Assembly: GCA_035388225.1 (NCBI GenBank)
Contig: DAOOPM010000009.1
Span: forward strand, 1 to 64,000
Direction: 5' to 3'
DNA from: SB25 sp029560875
GTDB lineage: Bacteria; Bacteroidota; Bacteroidia; Bacteroidales; Tenuifilaceae
DNA: 64,000 nt
In this document: positions 9,352-18,006 of the stretch, in pieces
Numbering within the stretch: the first letter of the stretch is position 1
Layout of the letters: each line of letters begins with the position of its first letter
The notes under the pieces: generated by a model
What the model saw: the letters and a program-made list of their open reading frames with translations, nothing else
What the model was told of the DNA's origin: nothing
Database searches by the model: none
Position numbers and translations under genes: made by a program

Positions 9352-9461
9352 ACCAGACCCTTCACTCTGGTTGGACATTAGGTCTATCACCCAGCGGATT
9401 TGGTGCGTTACTAAATAATTCTTCTATTGTTTCAGGTACTTATTCATTTAGATTGCCATGA
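9348..9461 (+). pseudogene. 37-codon frame, probable C-terminal fragment of a lost toxin tip
   Basis: An open frame too short to be a usual gene. Its sense translation contains HSGWTLGLSPSGFGALL and ends TYSFRLP. It overlaps the preceding gene at its start (ATGA, 9348-9351) and the following lipoprotein gene at its stop (ATGA, 9458-9461). A fragment ending exactly at the start of a lipoprotein gene is what remains if a toxin tip is cut away from its immunity gene. Alternatively it is a genuine micro-ORF used for coupling. Confidence 0.4.
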
Positions 9462-9829
9462 CAAAGTTGTTATATACAAGTATTCTTTTTATTTTTCTTC
9501 TTTCTTGTACTGAAAGTAAGCAAGAGAGGATAAATAAGTTACTCAATAAAAATGATAAAACTTCAATTATTGAGGCAAGTTTTCTTATAGGAGAGATAAA
9601 GGATACATCTTATGTTCCCATTTTATTGAAAAATTGCTATGATTGTAGAATAACACATCATATGCAGTTTTATGGTATATCTGTTTACCAAAGCAAAATG
9701 ATAGCATTAAAAAAAATATCAGGAGTAGCGCCTCCCTCAGAAGTGACATATCAACCAGACAGTTCTATTGTCAACTACTATACCGCTTGGGCTAAAAGCA
9801 GAGGCTATTTAGTAGATAATGGTAAGTGA
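9458..9829 (+). CDS. Small lipoprotein, candidate orphan immunity protein
   Basis: A 123-residue protein with a lipoprotein signal peptide: hydrophobic segment then LLSC, with the Cys near residue 17 as the lipidation site. The mature part has short helical segments (KTSIIEASFLIGEIKDTSY, ending in KMIALKKISG) that look like HEAT-type helical pairs. No named family is recognised. Its ATG overlaps the stop of a short toxin-like fragment, so it was probably the 3' partner of a toxin tip. Periplasmic lipoproteins are frequent immunity proteins in such loci; this is inference. Confidence 0.5.
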   Translation: MTKLLYTSILFIFLLSCTESKQERINKLLNKNDKTSIIEASFLIGEIKDTSYVPILLKNCYDCRITHHMQFYGISVYQSKMIALKKISGVAPPSEVTYQPDSSIVNYYTAWAKSRGYLVDNGK

Positions 9830-9846
9830 AGTGAAGAAAGATTCCA

Positions 9847-9905
9847 TTGAGCCGAGGCTGTAGAAATAGCACTTGGGGAGTTGGACGGTCGGCTGCGCCG
9901 CCGTT
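9847..9905 (+). repeat. 59-bp direct repeat, copy 1
   Basis: Begins TTGAGCCGAGGCTGTAGAAA and ends GGTCGGCTGCGCCGCCGTT. A diverged second copy lies at 12476-12534. The element's inner part (GGCTGTAGAAATA) also occurs near 8213. It sits between orphan cassettes of the toxin region and may mark past recombination points. Confidence 0.65.
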
Positions 9906-10317
9906 CGCTATTCTCTGTTCAGGTATGGGTTAAAGCGCTGCCAAATCCTCCCTCAGGTGGAGGGGATTGGTTAAAAAATATAGGTACGGCTGCGTCTATG
10001 TTTTCTGATTGGGTCGCTGGATCGGGCTCTGAAAAGAGAGTTTTCGCTAATGATGCAGCAACAAGAGCCATGAGTAATGTATATAGAGTAAACAAAGCAC
10101 GTGAGTTTTTTACAATAAGTATAAAGGTCAAACGGATTTAGATGGGGCATATGTTGTAAACTATAAGGGCAGTTTTGGATTACTTGGCCTTGTGAGGGCT
10201 GGAGCTGACCCAATAGAACAATATGTCGGTAGTTGTACAATTTTAGTGATGTGTGTAATTGTTTTCAGAAATATCATTGTTAAGAAGGTCATATCCTCAA
10301 GTAATACAGAGATATAG
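9881..10317 (+). pseudogene. Frameshifted RHS/polymorphic-toxin tip fragment
   Basis: From about 9958 the frame reads DWLKNIG, then FSDWVAGSGSEKRVFAND and VNKAREFF; it then runs out at 10141. If one base is added in the T run at 10105-10111, the reading continues as YNKYKGQTDLDGAYVVNYKG, SFGLLGLVRAGADPIEQYVGS and on to a stop at 10315-10317. The joined product has the look of the segment found between RHS cores and toxin tips in Bacteroidota (SGS..R.F, ARE.FY, GSFGL.GL..AG.DP.EQ.VGS). This family link is from memory, not a search. It has neither an RHS core before it nor a start of its own, so it is debris of a displaced tip. Confidence 0.6.
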
Positions 10318-10510
10318 TTTGAATCCTAGTTCATACTAATCATTTGGTTGCATACAATTGTTATCTCTAGAATGTATTGGTTTGTTATATACATTTTATG
10401 TTTCGCTAATAACTGAATTTGTAAGATATTAGCAGGCTCAAAATATAAAATTGATAATTTTAACATTTCTAACAATTAGAAGTACTGTTTATTGGGTTAA
10501 AAAAAGAACT

Positions 10511-11734
10511 ATGAAAAGAATTTTTGTTTTTGTTTTTGGTATGGTTACCGCATTATATTCCTTTAGCCAAAAATACAAGGTGTATAAAGACAATCATCTC
10601 TTTGGCCTGAAAGAAATTTCATCGGATAAAATAGTAATAACACCAAAATACAAAAGAATATACAATTTCAGAGATAGTTTATTTTTAGTAATGAATACTT
10701 TAGAAGAGGAATCAATAATTGATATAAATGAAAATATACTTGTACCCTTTAAAAAAACATCCACTGGAATAATTGAAGAACCTACAGATAGTTCAATAGA
10801 TGGGAAATTTTGTGAATTCTCTCAAATAAAATTAAAGAATAGCCTCATTACATACGTTTATCAGATTGACGAAAACAGAAATTGCATTCCTAACGAATAT
10901 GCTCCTTGTCCACTAGATAAAACAGTTAATTATAATAATCGCGACCCATACTTTAAATTAATTCAAAATTCAATCCAGCATAGCTCTCTTGGTAAAATTG
11001 ATTCTGCAATCTATGAATCAAAAAAAGCCATACAAATTGCCTCAACAACAGCATTCCCCTATTATTGGAGTGCAAGGCTTTTACTCAAGAATGATGAAGG
11101 TGGTTTAAACTTTGAAAAGAATAAACAATATTCCAACTATTACAGTTGGATTGATTCCTGTTTAAATATTGCAGACACCATAGAGAACCACGAAAATGGG
11201 AAATACAAGATCGAAACCTTAAAATACGTTTTCTACAGGTATAACCTTCACGATCGGAAAAAAGCAAAAGAAGTTGAGAGAAAAATCAAAAACAAAGATG
11301 GTAGGTTTACCTTTAAGGGCTTAAATCTTTTAGTTGGATATAATTACGACCATGGTAATTCTTTAGAAATGGGTTTTACGTATGGTCTTATTACAAGAAC
11401 TATAAAGCCTCATCTATTCAAGGATATGTCTAATTTGCAATATTTTGGCCTTTCATATTCAAGAAACTTTGATAAAGATATGGATACTTATAAACTATAT
11501 CTATATTCTATGCATATGCCCCTTCGACTTGGCATTTGTGCTCTTCTGATTACAGATAATAAAACAGATGCTGTTCTATTTCTAAGGCCTGAAATCGGGT
11601 TTGCACCTTATGGCGTAAATATGTTTATTGGATATAACCTTCATTGGTCTGGAGATTATTTTCAAGAATTTAAAGGTTTTAACATTGGTTTTAGATACTT
11701 CTTCAATGCAATTGGGAAAAAAGAATATAATTAA
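10511..11734 (+). CDS. Hypothetical secreted protein with WG-like repeats
   Basis: A 407-residue protein from the ATG at 10511. This start places a signal peptide (KRIFVFVFGMVTALYSFSQ) at the N-terminus; a longer frame reaches back to 10451 but adds only a non-typical leader. After the signal peptide, residues about 22-80 resemble WG repeats (NHLFGLKEIS, YKRIYNFRDSLF). A helical, TPR-like middle follows (QNSIQHSSLGKIDSAIYESKKA begins it). The last 120 residues look like beta strands of a small barrel (GYNYDHGNSLEMGFTYG; IGYNLHWSGDYFQ). Its place among orphan cassettes suggests an immunity or accessory role, but this is unproven. Confidence 0.5.
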   Translation: MKRIFVFVFGMVTALYSFSQKYKVYKDNHLFGLKEISSDKIVITPKYKRIYNFRDSLFLVMNTLEEESIIDINENILVPFKKTSTGIIEEPTDSSIDGKFCEFSQIKLKNSLITYVYQIDENRNCIPNEYAPCPLDKTVNYNNRDPYFKLIQNSIQHSSLGKIDSAIYESKKAIQIASTTAFPYYWSARLLLKNDEGGLNFEKNKQYSNYYSWIDSCLNIADTIENHENGKYKIETLKYVFYRYNLHDRKKAKEVERKIKNKDGRFTFKGLNLLVGYNYDHGNSLEMGFTYGLITRTIKPHLFKDMSNLQYFGLSYSRNFDKDMDTYKLYLYSMHMPLRLGICALLITDNKTDAVLFLRPEIGFAPYGVNMFIGYNLHWSGDYFQEFKGFNIGFRYFFNAIGKKEYN

Positions 11735-11813
11735 ACTGGCTCCTTCTTATCTCAAATATTTATCCGCACCAGTCACGCTAGACTAAGCTTCAAAACATTA
11801 AATAAATAATTCT

Positions 11814-12425
11814 ATGAAAAGATACTTCATAATACTTATAACACTTTTTTCATCGTGTCTAAGTTCCAAGTCTTCTAGTGTTACAAGCGACACTATTGTT
11901 CTAAGTATTTTTCCTCCGTCACAAGTATTGATACTAGACAGCATTGCACAAACGGTAGATAGCCTTATTCTCTCACAAACCTTTGCTAAAAATGTTGATG
12001 ACGCTTATCGTCAATATTGCAATTATTTGAGTGATTCTGATGATATGAAGGAATTGGTGGCAAGGGTAGATAGGAATAGAGATTTTTATAATACGCTCGT
12101 TAAAAAACTAAAGCCGTTAGAAATATTTAATGAGATTTGGAGTCTGAATCCTCTCTTTTATCCCAAAGAGAACGTAACCTATGAGTTTTTAAATATGAAT
12201 ACCGATGGAAAGTATGTGAGGTTTTTAGATGCCTACTCAAAAGTTCATAAAAATTTACGAGGTTATTATGATGTTGTTTATAATTATGGAGCCATTCTCC
12301 CTCCTGTTGTTTTTGGCATTCTAGCACACCACAAAAATTTTGATTTTTCAAAACCTCCGACTAGGCTGATATTTGCAATTCATTTTATTACAATTCATTA
12401 CCAAACACAAGTTTCACAAAACTGA
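11814..12425 (+). CDS. Hypothetical lipoprotein
   Basis: A 203-residue protein with a clear lipoprotein signal (KRYFIILITLFSSC; lipid-modified Cys near residue 15) and a Ser-rich tether. The mature part is mainly helical (DDAYRQYCNYLSDSDDMKEL; RDFYNTLVKKLKPLEIF). No family recognised. It is followed within a few bases by a GCGCGTCTTCCAGACGCG repeat. As with its neighbours, a role as an orphan immunity protein is plausible from context only. Confidence 0.5.
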   Translation: MKRYFIILITLFSSCLSSKSSSVTSDTIVLSIFPPSQVLILDSIAQTVDSLILSQTFAKNVDDAYRQYCNYLSDSDDMKELVARVDRNRDFYNTLVKKLKPLEIFNEIWSLNPLFYPKENVTYEFLNMNTDGKYVRFLDAYSKVHKNLRGYYDVVYNYGAILPPVVFGILAHHKNFDFSKPPTRLIFAIHFITIHYQTQVSQN

Positions 12426-12428
12426 GAT

Positions 12429-12462
12429 CTACCTGTTCGAGCGCGTCTTCCAGACGCGTTCG
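12429..12462 (+). repeat. GCGCGTCTTCMAGACGCG-family palindrome
   Basis: Contains GAGCGCGTCTTCCAGACGCG, nearly identical to 8231-8256. It starts 4 bp after the preceding stop codon. Confidence 0.65.
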
Positions 12463-12475
12463 TTCTTGTTCCCCG

Positions 12476-12534
12476 TTGAGCCGAGGCTTTAGAGATAACT
12501 TTTAAGGAGTTGGGCGGTCGGCTGTGCCGCCGTC
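12476..12534 (+). repeat. 59-bp direct repeat, copy 2
   Basis: Begins TTGAGCCGAGGCTTTAGAGA and ends GGTCGGCTGTGCCGCCGTC; diverged copy of 9847-9905. Confidence 0.65.
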
Positions 12535-12672
12535 CAAGTATTCTTGCAGGTTGTGCCTGCGGAACGGAATAAAACATTTTCAGCAATTTTTATTACTTTC
12601 GTTAAGAGTTCTTTGATACAAAACGGACAAGCCATAAGGTGTAGCGTAGGGTAAGTTGCTACAACTGCCACT

Positions 12673-12719
12673 GCTACGTGCTTAACAACCCGCTAATGTA
12701 CACGGATTCCACGGGGTAA
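12673..12719 (+). pseudogene. Fragment of the RHS core end
   Basis: About 46 bp match 6783-6828 of the RHS gene with only a few changes and encode YVLNNPLMYTDSTG followed at once by a stop. In the intact gene the same stretch reads YVLNNPLMYTDPTG just before the variable tip. This is a sequence relic of an RHS core end, lying before another orphan gene. It shows that tips and their neighbours were shuffled here by recombination at the core. Confidence 0.75.
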
Positions 12720-12894
12720 ATATCCAAAATTGGTAGTAATGATTTTCTGAACAGTATTGATTATTTTGGCGCAAGATCCTATATACTAATAGTTGTAGGG
12801 CTATACTGGGTTTTCAGATCAAAAAATTCCTATACGTTGCGCAGTATACTTTTATTTTTTTACTTTTATAGGCAAACAAATTAATACTTAACAC

Positions 12895-13551
12895 ATGAAA
12901 AAGTTATTATATGCTTTTATTCTATGCTTTATCTCTCTTGTATCCACATCTCAAGAAAAGATAAATTATGTTTCGCATTACTTATTTCCAGAGTTTGGCG
13001 AAGGGATTATAGTTATGAAACATGGTGGCGCCTATAGGGCTTCTCTGAACTATAACTTAATTACCAATGAGTTGGTTTTTGAAAACAATAAGGCTAGATA
13101 TGCAATAGCTAAAGATAGTCTTATTAACATTGACACTGTAATTATAAACGATAAACGGTTAGTTTTGGTAAAGAATAGTTTTGTAGAGATATTACACCAA
13201 TCGAGTTTTGAACTATTTGTAGAGCACAAGTGTAAGGTGAGCTCCCCTGGCTCTCCAGCAGCGTATGGTGGTACATCTTATACATCTTCAACTAGTACCG
13301 TTACCTCTATGAATTCTAACGGAGGAACTTATTTGTTTGAATTACCCGACGAATATAAAATTGAACCGTATTATATTTATTGGATTAGGAAAAATGGCGA
13401 ACTAAAAAGGTTTACAAACATAAAGCAAATAATCAAGTTTTATGACAGTAAAAAGGATAAAATAAAGTTATTTATAAAGGAAAACAACATAAAATTCAAC
13501 AACTTGAATGGTATTGCTAGTTTATTTAGTTTTGCCGAATCCAATTCATAG
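12895..13551 (+). CDS. Hypothetical secreted protein
   Basis: A 218-residue protein with a signal peptide (KKLLYAFILCFISLVSTSQ). The mature part begins as a beta-rich domain (NYVSHYLFPEFGEGIIVMK, RASLNYNLITNELVFENN). A Ser/Thr/Gly-rich linker follows (about 118-145, TSYTSSTSTVTSMNSNGG). A Lys-rich helical end carries KQIIKFYDSKKDKIKLFI. No family recognised. Similar secreted proteins with GIIVMKHG-type openings occur as accessory genes in Bacteroidota, from general impression only. It is the last gene of the toxin region, 175 bp after the RHS core fragment. Confidence 0.55.
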   Translation: MKKLLYAFILCFISLVSTSQEKINYVSHYLFPEFGEGIIVMKHGGAYRASLNYNLITNELVFENNKARYAIAKDSLINIDTVIINDKRLVLVKNSFVEILHQSSFELFVEHKCKVSSPGSPAAYGGTSYTSSTSTVTSMNSNGGTYLFELPDEYKIEPYYIYWIRKNGELKRFTNIKQIIKFYDSKKDKIKLFIKENNIKFNNLNGIASLFSFAESNS

Positions 13552-13577
13552 AAATTTAGTTAATTTTTAACAGTAAG

Positions 13578-13616
13578 GCGTTGTTATGTTGGATATAACA
13601 ACGCTTTTACTTTTTT
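13578..13616. terminator. Bidirectional intrinsic terminator
   Basis: A perfect 10-bp stem (GCGTTGTTAT at 13578-13587 with ATAACAACGC at 13595-13604) and 7-base loop, flanked by T runs on the + side and A-rich sequence on the other. It lies between convergent genes and can serve both. Confidence 0.75.
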
Positions 13617-13639
13617 GGGAATTGCTTCAATTTTAGGAG

Positions 13640-15889
13640 TTATTCCATCAAAACCAAACTATCGCTAATCACATTAATTAGCTGGTTTGCTTCTTTGTCC
13701 AGTTTTTGGTAGGCATCGCTTGTTAAATCCTTGTTTTCCATAAGGCTTACGGTTGTTTTTAGCTTACCAAGATAGGATTGGATGCTTTCCAGTTTATCTT
13801 TTCTGCTCTGGGGTGCAGAGGTGTCTATTTTAGAAGAGATTTGCTTGACCTGATAGTCGAAAATTGCAATAAAGATATTGGCTTGACGAACGGCTTGGTC
13901 TGCTTTTTCGAATACAGCACTTAATTTTTCTGGGTTTTCTGCGGTTTTTACCCTGCCCGATGAACATAGTTCTGGTTTTAAATCGCAGACTAGTTTAAGG
14001 GTTTCATCAATCTGTTTCTGGTAGGTTATCAGTTTTTGGTTAAGGTTTGCTATGGTCGATAAATCCTTGGAGGTAACATCAACCTTCATAAAATCCTTAA
14101 CGTTGTTTACATCGCGTTCAACCTCCGCGATTTTGTTGTTCAAGTACTTGGTGCTCTCTAGGTTGGAATCGTTAGAGTATATTGCCTCAAAGTTTCCTTT
14201 GATAACTTGCAGTTGTTCCAACTTTTTGAAAATCCAGGGTTCAAGAGTTAGTACAATGCTATCCTTGCTTAGGAGTTCCTGTTTTCGGTTGAATTCATCC
14301 ATTCGTTGACCAAACGCGTTGATAGCCATAATTGCGCGTTCGCGGCATAAGCCACACGATGTGTTTTTGGTTAGCGCAAGCAGTGCCGATGAAGCACTCT
14401 TGGTTTGCTTTGTGGCTTGGGTTTCGTTCAGTTTCTGAACTTCCTTTTCGAATGAAACTCTGTACAAATCGTTCTCCAACCTGGAAATTTGTGAATTTAT
14501 AAGTTGCCCCTCAAGGTTTTGGTTCATCAATTCGGGTTTGAAAATTCCTGAAAACTGCAATGCAGCAATATACAGTTCAAGTTCATTAACGGAGATATTC
14601 CCAACACTTTCCAGCTTGATTAGTGTATTAACCAAATCCTTGGTCGATTTTAGGTTATGGTCGCCATCAAGGTAAAGCGATGCAAATCCCAAAACTGATT
14701 CATACTCGCGGTTAAATATCGATGTAAACGTATTATTGCCCTTGTACTTAAACTTTATCTCCTCAAAGGCCTTTATAAGTTGACGGTTATACTGCATTAC
14801 ACGGAACAAACTTCCGGATATTGCATCGGTATTACCAGTTCGGTAGTTCAGGTTATAAACATCGAGGTGATTTTTGAAATTGGCAAAAACGGTTAGGAAT
14901 GTAGTAAAATCCTTTTCTTGGCGGTAGGTTTCGGAATTAATTAGGCCCAAGCGGAAATCGTTCTCGTACTTAAGTTTACGCTTTTCGATATTGGCAAAGG
15001 TAACCTCATCGCCGCTTACGGGGTCCATTCGGTAAAGCGATTTGTAGTTTACTACCACAATTACAGGGTAGTGCTTGTAGGTCAACAATTGCCGAAGGGC
15101 ATCGCGGCTAACCTTTCCGTGCTGCACGGTATCCAGAAAACTGCGGAACGGCTCTGTTGCTATTTCAATAGGGTTACTGTTGGCCGTGGAGAGAGCGTAG
15201 AGCTTAATGGAGTGAACACGCGTGTCGAAATTCTTCTGCTCAAAAAGCCGTATGGTGGAGCTAAACTTGTACTCCTTTTTCTTTGAGTTTGATTCTATAA
15301 AGTTGCCAAACTCTCCAATTATAGCCATAACAGCATCGGTTGGGGTAAGTATCTTGGAAAGATTCTTAAGCTGTGTGGCAACAAGCGATAAGATTTGGTC
15401 CTTATCGTTGTTAGTTATTGCCCTAACCCTAATTTCTGCATCAATATAATCCTTGGCGGAGTAAAGCGGAAGATTATCGATAATACGAACATGGTCAATA
15501 TTATCGCTTACAAATGTTTGATACTTGCTCTCCTTGTCCTTTGATATTTGAAAGTTGTAAAGCGGGTAGGTTATATCATTATCGCCAAAGAACTTTACGT
15601 TTTTAAGACTTGCGGTGATAAAAAGATACTCAAGGTTCTCCTGTTCCAGTGCGGTTTTCTTTCTTCGTTTGGCCTTGGGTTCTACTCGGGCAAAATCAAG
15701 CTCGTTAATTAGGTTGCTGAACTTATCTCCATTAAACATAAAGATATCGGTTGATAGGTATTGCCATTCGCCAGTAAAGGAGAAGTTTGCTGTATCGCTA
15801 AAAATTAGTTTTGGTTCAATATCGCGTTGCGAAAAACCACTAGTAAACACTAGAATTGCAGCAAGTAAAAACAGATACCGTTTAATCAT
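13640..15889 (-). CDS. Hypothetical large secreted protein with coiled-coil segments
   Basis: A 749-residue protein with a signal peptide (RYLFLLAAILVFTSGFSQ). No domain family is recognised. The first third looks like a beta-rich domain (FSFTGEWQYLSTDIFMFNG). A basic patch RVEPKAKRRKK lies near residues 68-80. The last third is helical with coiled-coil-like heptads (LENDLYRVSFEKEVQKLNE; NKIAEVERDVNNVKDFM). A CGLC motif (NTSCGLCRERAI) sits near residue 515. It is probably periplasmic or on the outer membrane. It is a single gene, convergent with the toxin region and separated by 240 bp from the next minus-strand gene. Confidence 0.6.
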   Translation of the reverse strand: MIKRYLFLLAAILVFTSGFSQRDIEPKLIFSDTANFSFTGEWQYLSTDIFMFNGDKFSNLINELDFARVEPKAKRRKKTALEQENLEYLFITASLKNVKFFGDNDITYPLYNFQISKDKESKYQTFVSDNIDHVRIIDNLPLYSAKDYIDAEIRVRAITNNDKDQILSLVATQLKNLSKILTPTDAVMAIIGEFGNFIESNSKKKEYKFSSTIRLFEQKNFDTRVHSIKLYALSTANSNPIEIATEPFRSFLDTVQHGKVSRDALRQLLTYKHYPVIVVVNYKSLYRMDPVSGDEVTFANIEKRKLKYENDFRLGLINSETYRQEKDFTTFLTVFANFKNHLDVYNLNYRTGNTDAISGSLFRVMQYNRQLIKAFEEIKFKYKGNNTFTSIFNREYESVLGFASLYLDGDHNLKSTKDLVNTLIKLESVGNISVNELELYIAALQFSGIFKPELMNQNLEGQLINSQISRLENDLYRVSFEKEVQKLNETQATKQTKSASSALLALTKNTSCGLCRERAIMAINAFGQRMDEFNRKQELLSKDSIVLTLEPWIFKKLEQLQVIKGNFEAIYSNDSNLESTKYLNNKIAEVERDVNNVKDFMKVDVTSKDLSTIANLNQKLITYQKQIDETLKLVCDLKPELCSSGRVKTAENPEKLSAVFEKADQAVRQANIFIAIFDYQVKQISSKIDTSAPQSRKDKLESIQSYLGKLKTTVSLMENKDLTSDAYQKLDKEANQLINVISDSLVLME

Positions 15890-16129
15890 AGCTTTTATGT
15901 TATGAATATTAGGAGCTAAATGAACATAGAGGGGATTAGATTAATATTACTCACATTCCTATAACTTAGCTTAACTACCTTTTACACCTCGAAGCTTTTG
16001 AAAGAATATGATGAAGTTAAAAGAAGTTAGACGAATCATGCCAAATCTTCTATTCCTCTAGATTCCTTTAACCTCTCAACCTTCTTAACTCCTCTATATT
16101 TCTTTAACTCCTTTTTATTCCACAAAGAA

Positions 16130-17302
16130 TCAACTCACCCTTCGGGGAGGGGTAACCTCCTTGCTTCTATCGAACATATACCGATAGGTGATGTGGGTTT
16201 TACGTACGCTTGCACCAATTTGTTCGGCAACCTTACGCATTGTTGGATTAAAGTCGCCAATCCAGTTCAACTCCAACTCTTTATACGGAAAATTTGACTT
16301 TAACGCTCGCTTAGCAAACTCGTTAACCAAAGCACCTTCCACCCCTTTGCCTTGGTGCTGTGGTACTATACCAAAAATTAAGCCAACCGCTTTTGTGCAA
16401 ATCTTTTTGACTTTAAGCAGGTAAAGGAATTTTAGTTTCGACCAGAAATCGAATTTGCCATCAAGGTGTTTTACTATTTGATTTAAGTCTGGAACCATTA
16501 TAAAGAAACCAATAGGCTCTCCTTCATAGTAGGCAAAGTACATCAAATCGGTATCTATAATTGGCTTAATGGTTTTCATCAGGGATTTGGCGTGAGTATT
16601 ACTCATTTTTTTGACACCAGTGTAACGCCCCCAGGCGTTGTTGTATATGGTTCTAAAATCGTTAGCGAACTTGTTGAGTTTCCATTTCGATATGGTAGTT
16701 ATGGAATAGGAGGAGTTCTGCGATATCCGTTGCGCCTTTTCCCAAATCAGCGGATTTACATTGCTGGAATTCACCAGGCGGTGATAGGTGTACTGGTTAA
16801 AGTAAACCTTGAATCCGTAATCCTCAAACAACTCCTTATAATATGGTAAATGGTAATCCATACAATAGTTTGGCTCAAAATCGCCATCAATATGCAAACC
16901 CCACCATCGGTCTCTGTCGCCAAAGTTAATAGGACCATCCATTGCTTCCATACCGCGTTCCTTTAGCCAATGTTTAGCAGTATTGAATAGTTGGTGGGCA
17001 ATTTCTTTATTGTTAACACATTCAAAAAAACCAATTCCGCCAGTTGGTTGCTCTGCAGTTTTTGAGATGTCATGGTCAATGAAAGCTGCAATGCGTCCAA
17101 CGGGAATCCTATTGCTGTAAATCATCCAGCGAATTGCCTCTCCATGCCTGAAATGTTTGTTTTTGGCTGGGTCAAAAACACTTTCTATATCATTGTCAAG
17201 AGGTCTAATCCATTTAGGGTAATCCTTGTAAAGTTTAACAGGTAGTTCAATGAAGTCCCTGCGTGTTTGAGAATCCGAAACAATTTTTATTTCAAAATTC
17301 AT
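16130..17302 (-). CDS. YghO-like GNAT-fold protein
   Basis: A 390-residue protein of the conserved YghO-type family, which carries an acetyltransferase-like fold. It starts with DFIELPVKLYKDYPKWIRPL, typical of this family. It continues with GPINFGDRDRWWGLHIDGD and ends with a GNAT-like core (FGIVPQHQGKGVEGALVNEF, the acetyl-CoA-binding Q/R-x-x-G-x-G/A pattern). Substrate unknown. It starts 20 bp after the end of ispD on the same strand, so the two are likely one transcript. Length and motifs are complete. Confidence 0.75.
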   Translation of the reverse strand: MNFEIKIVSDSQTRRDFIELPVKLYKDYPKWIRPLDNDIESVFDPAKNKHFRHGEAIRWMIYSNRIPVGRIAAFIDHDISKTAEQPTGGIGFFECVNNKEIAHQLFNTAKHWLKERGMEAMDGPINFGDRDRWWGLHIDGDFEPNYCMDYHLPYYKELFEDYGFKVYFNQYTYHRLVNSSNVNPLIWEKAQRISQNSSYSITTISKWKLNKFANDFRTIYNNAWGRYTGVKKMSNTHAKSLMKTIKPIIDTDLMYFAYYEGEPIGFFIMVPDLNQIVKHLDGKFDFWSKLKFLYLLKVKKICTKAVGLIFGIVPQHQGKGVEGALVNEFAKRALKSNFPYKELELNWIGDFNPTMRKVAEQIGASVRKTHITYRYMFDRSKEVTPPRRVS

Positions 17303-17322
17303 AGTATATATAACTGACGGGA

Positions 17323-18006
17323 TTAAATGCTGCTTTTGTTGATTATGGCGCTGGCTATAAGCAAATCGGTTTGGTTGGTTATTTTGATGTTTTCCCTATT
17401 CCCATTTACGGTAAAAACCTTTTCCCCCATAGCCTCAATTACCGATGCATCGTCGGTAAAACTTGCATTAAAAGGTTGTTCGTAGCATCGTTTTATTAAA
17501 CTGGTTTTAAAAACCTGTGGGGTTTGAACCAAAAGAACGTTGTTTCTTGGGAATGTTGATGAATTATCGTTTTCAACAATTCTGATAGACTCCACTGGCT
17601 GTATTACAGGAATTGCATTGCCCAATTTTTCAGCAGTAATGTAGCATTCCTCAATAACGCTGGGATTTACTAAAGGTCGAACACCGTCGTGAATGGCTAC
17701 TATGCTGTTGCCATCATCAACCAAATTCAGACCATTTTTAACGGAGAAAAAGCGCTCTTTTCCTCCTATGGTTACTTTGTGATTGATTTTATAGCTATGT
17801 TTTTTGCAAAGTTCAAGCCATTGCTCAACTTGTGCTTCGGGAAGCACAACAATTATTTCGGGTCTATTTACCAGCCCATTAAATACATCGATAGTCCACA
17901 TTAGTATGGGCTTACCATTTAACTCGATGAATTGTTTTGGTATATCTAAGCCCATTCTAACCCCAGAGCCTCCGGCAACTATTATGGCGTATCGCTTTGT
18001 TTGCAT
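17323..18006 (-). CDS. ispD: 2-C-methyl-D-erythritol 4-phosphate cytidylyltransferase
   Basis: Third enzyme of the MEP isoprenoid pathway, joining MEP and CTP to give CDP-methylerythritol. The 227-residue length is normal. The N-terminal nucleotide-binding loop AGGSGVRMGLDIPKQF, the central DGVRPLV and the FTDDASVIE motif near residue 175 are those of IspD. It is the first gene of a likely two-gene minus-strand unit with the YghO-like gene. It diverges from the acyl-CoA ligase gene across 239 bp that must hold both promoters. Confidence 0.93.
   Translation of the reverse strand: MQTKRYAIIVAGGSGVRMGLDIPKQFIELNGKPILMWTIDVFNGLVNRPEIIVVLPEAQVEQWLELCKKHSYKINHKVTIGGKERFFSVKNGLNLVDDGNSIVAIHDGVRPLVNPSVIEECYITAEKLGNAIPVIQPVESIRIVENDNSSTFPRNNVLLVQTPQVFKTSLIKRCYEQPFNASFTDDASVIEAMGEKVFTVNGNRENIKITNQTDLLIASAIINKSSI

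Noticed and set aside
9881..10141. An independent 86-residue gene
   Set aside because: Its start lies in a repeat shared with 12476-12534, and its 3' part continues in another frame as a toxin-like sequence; it is better read as a frameshifted fragment.
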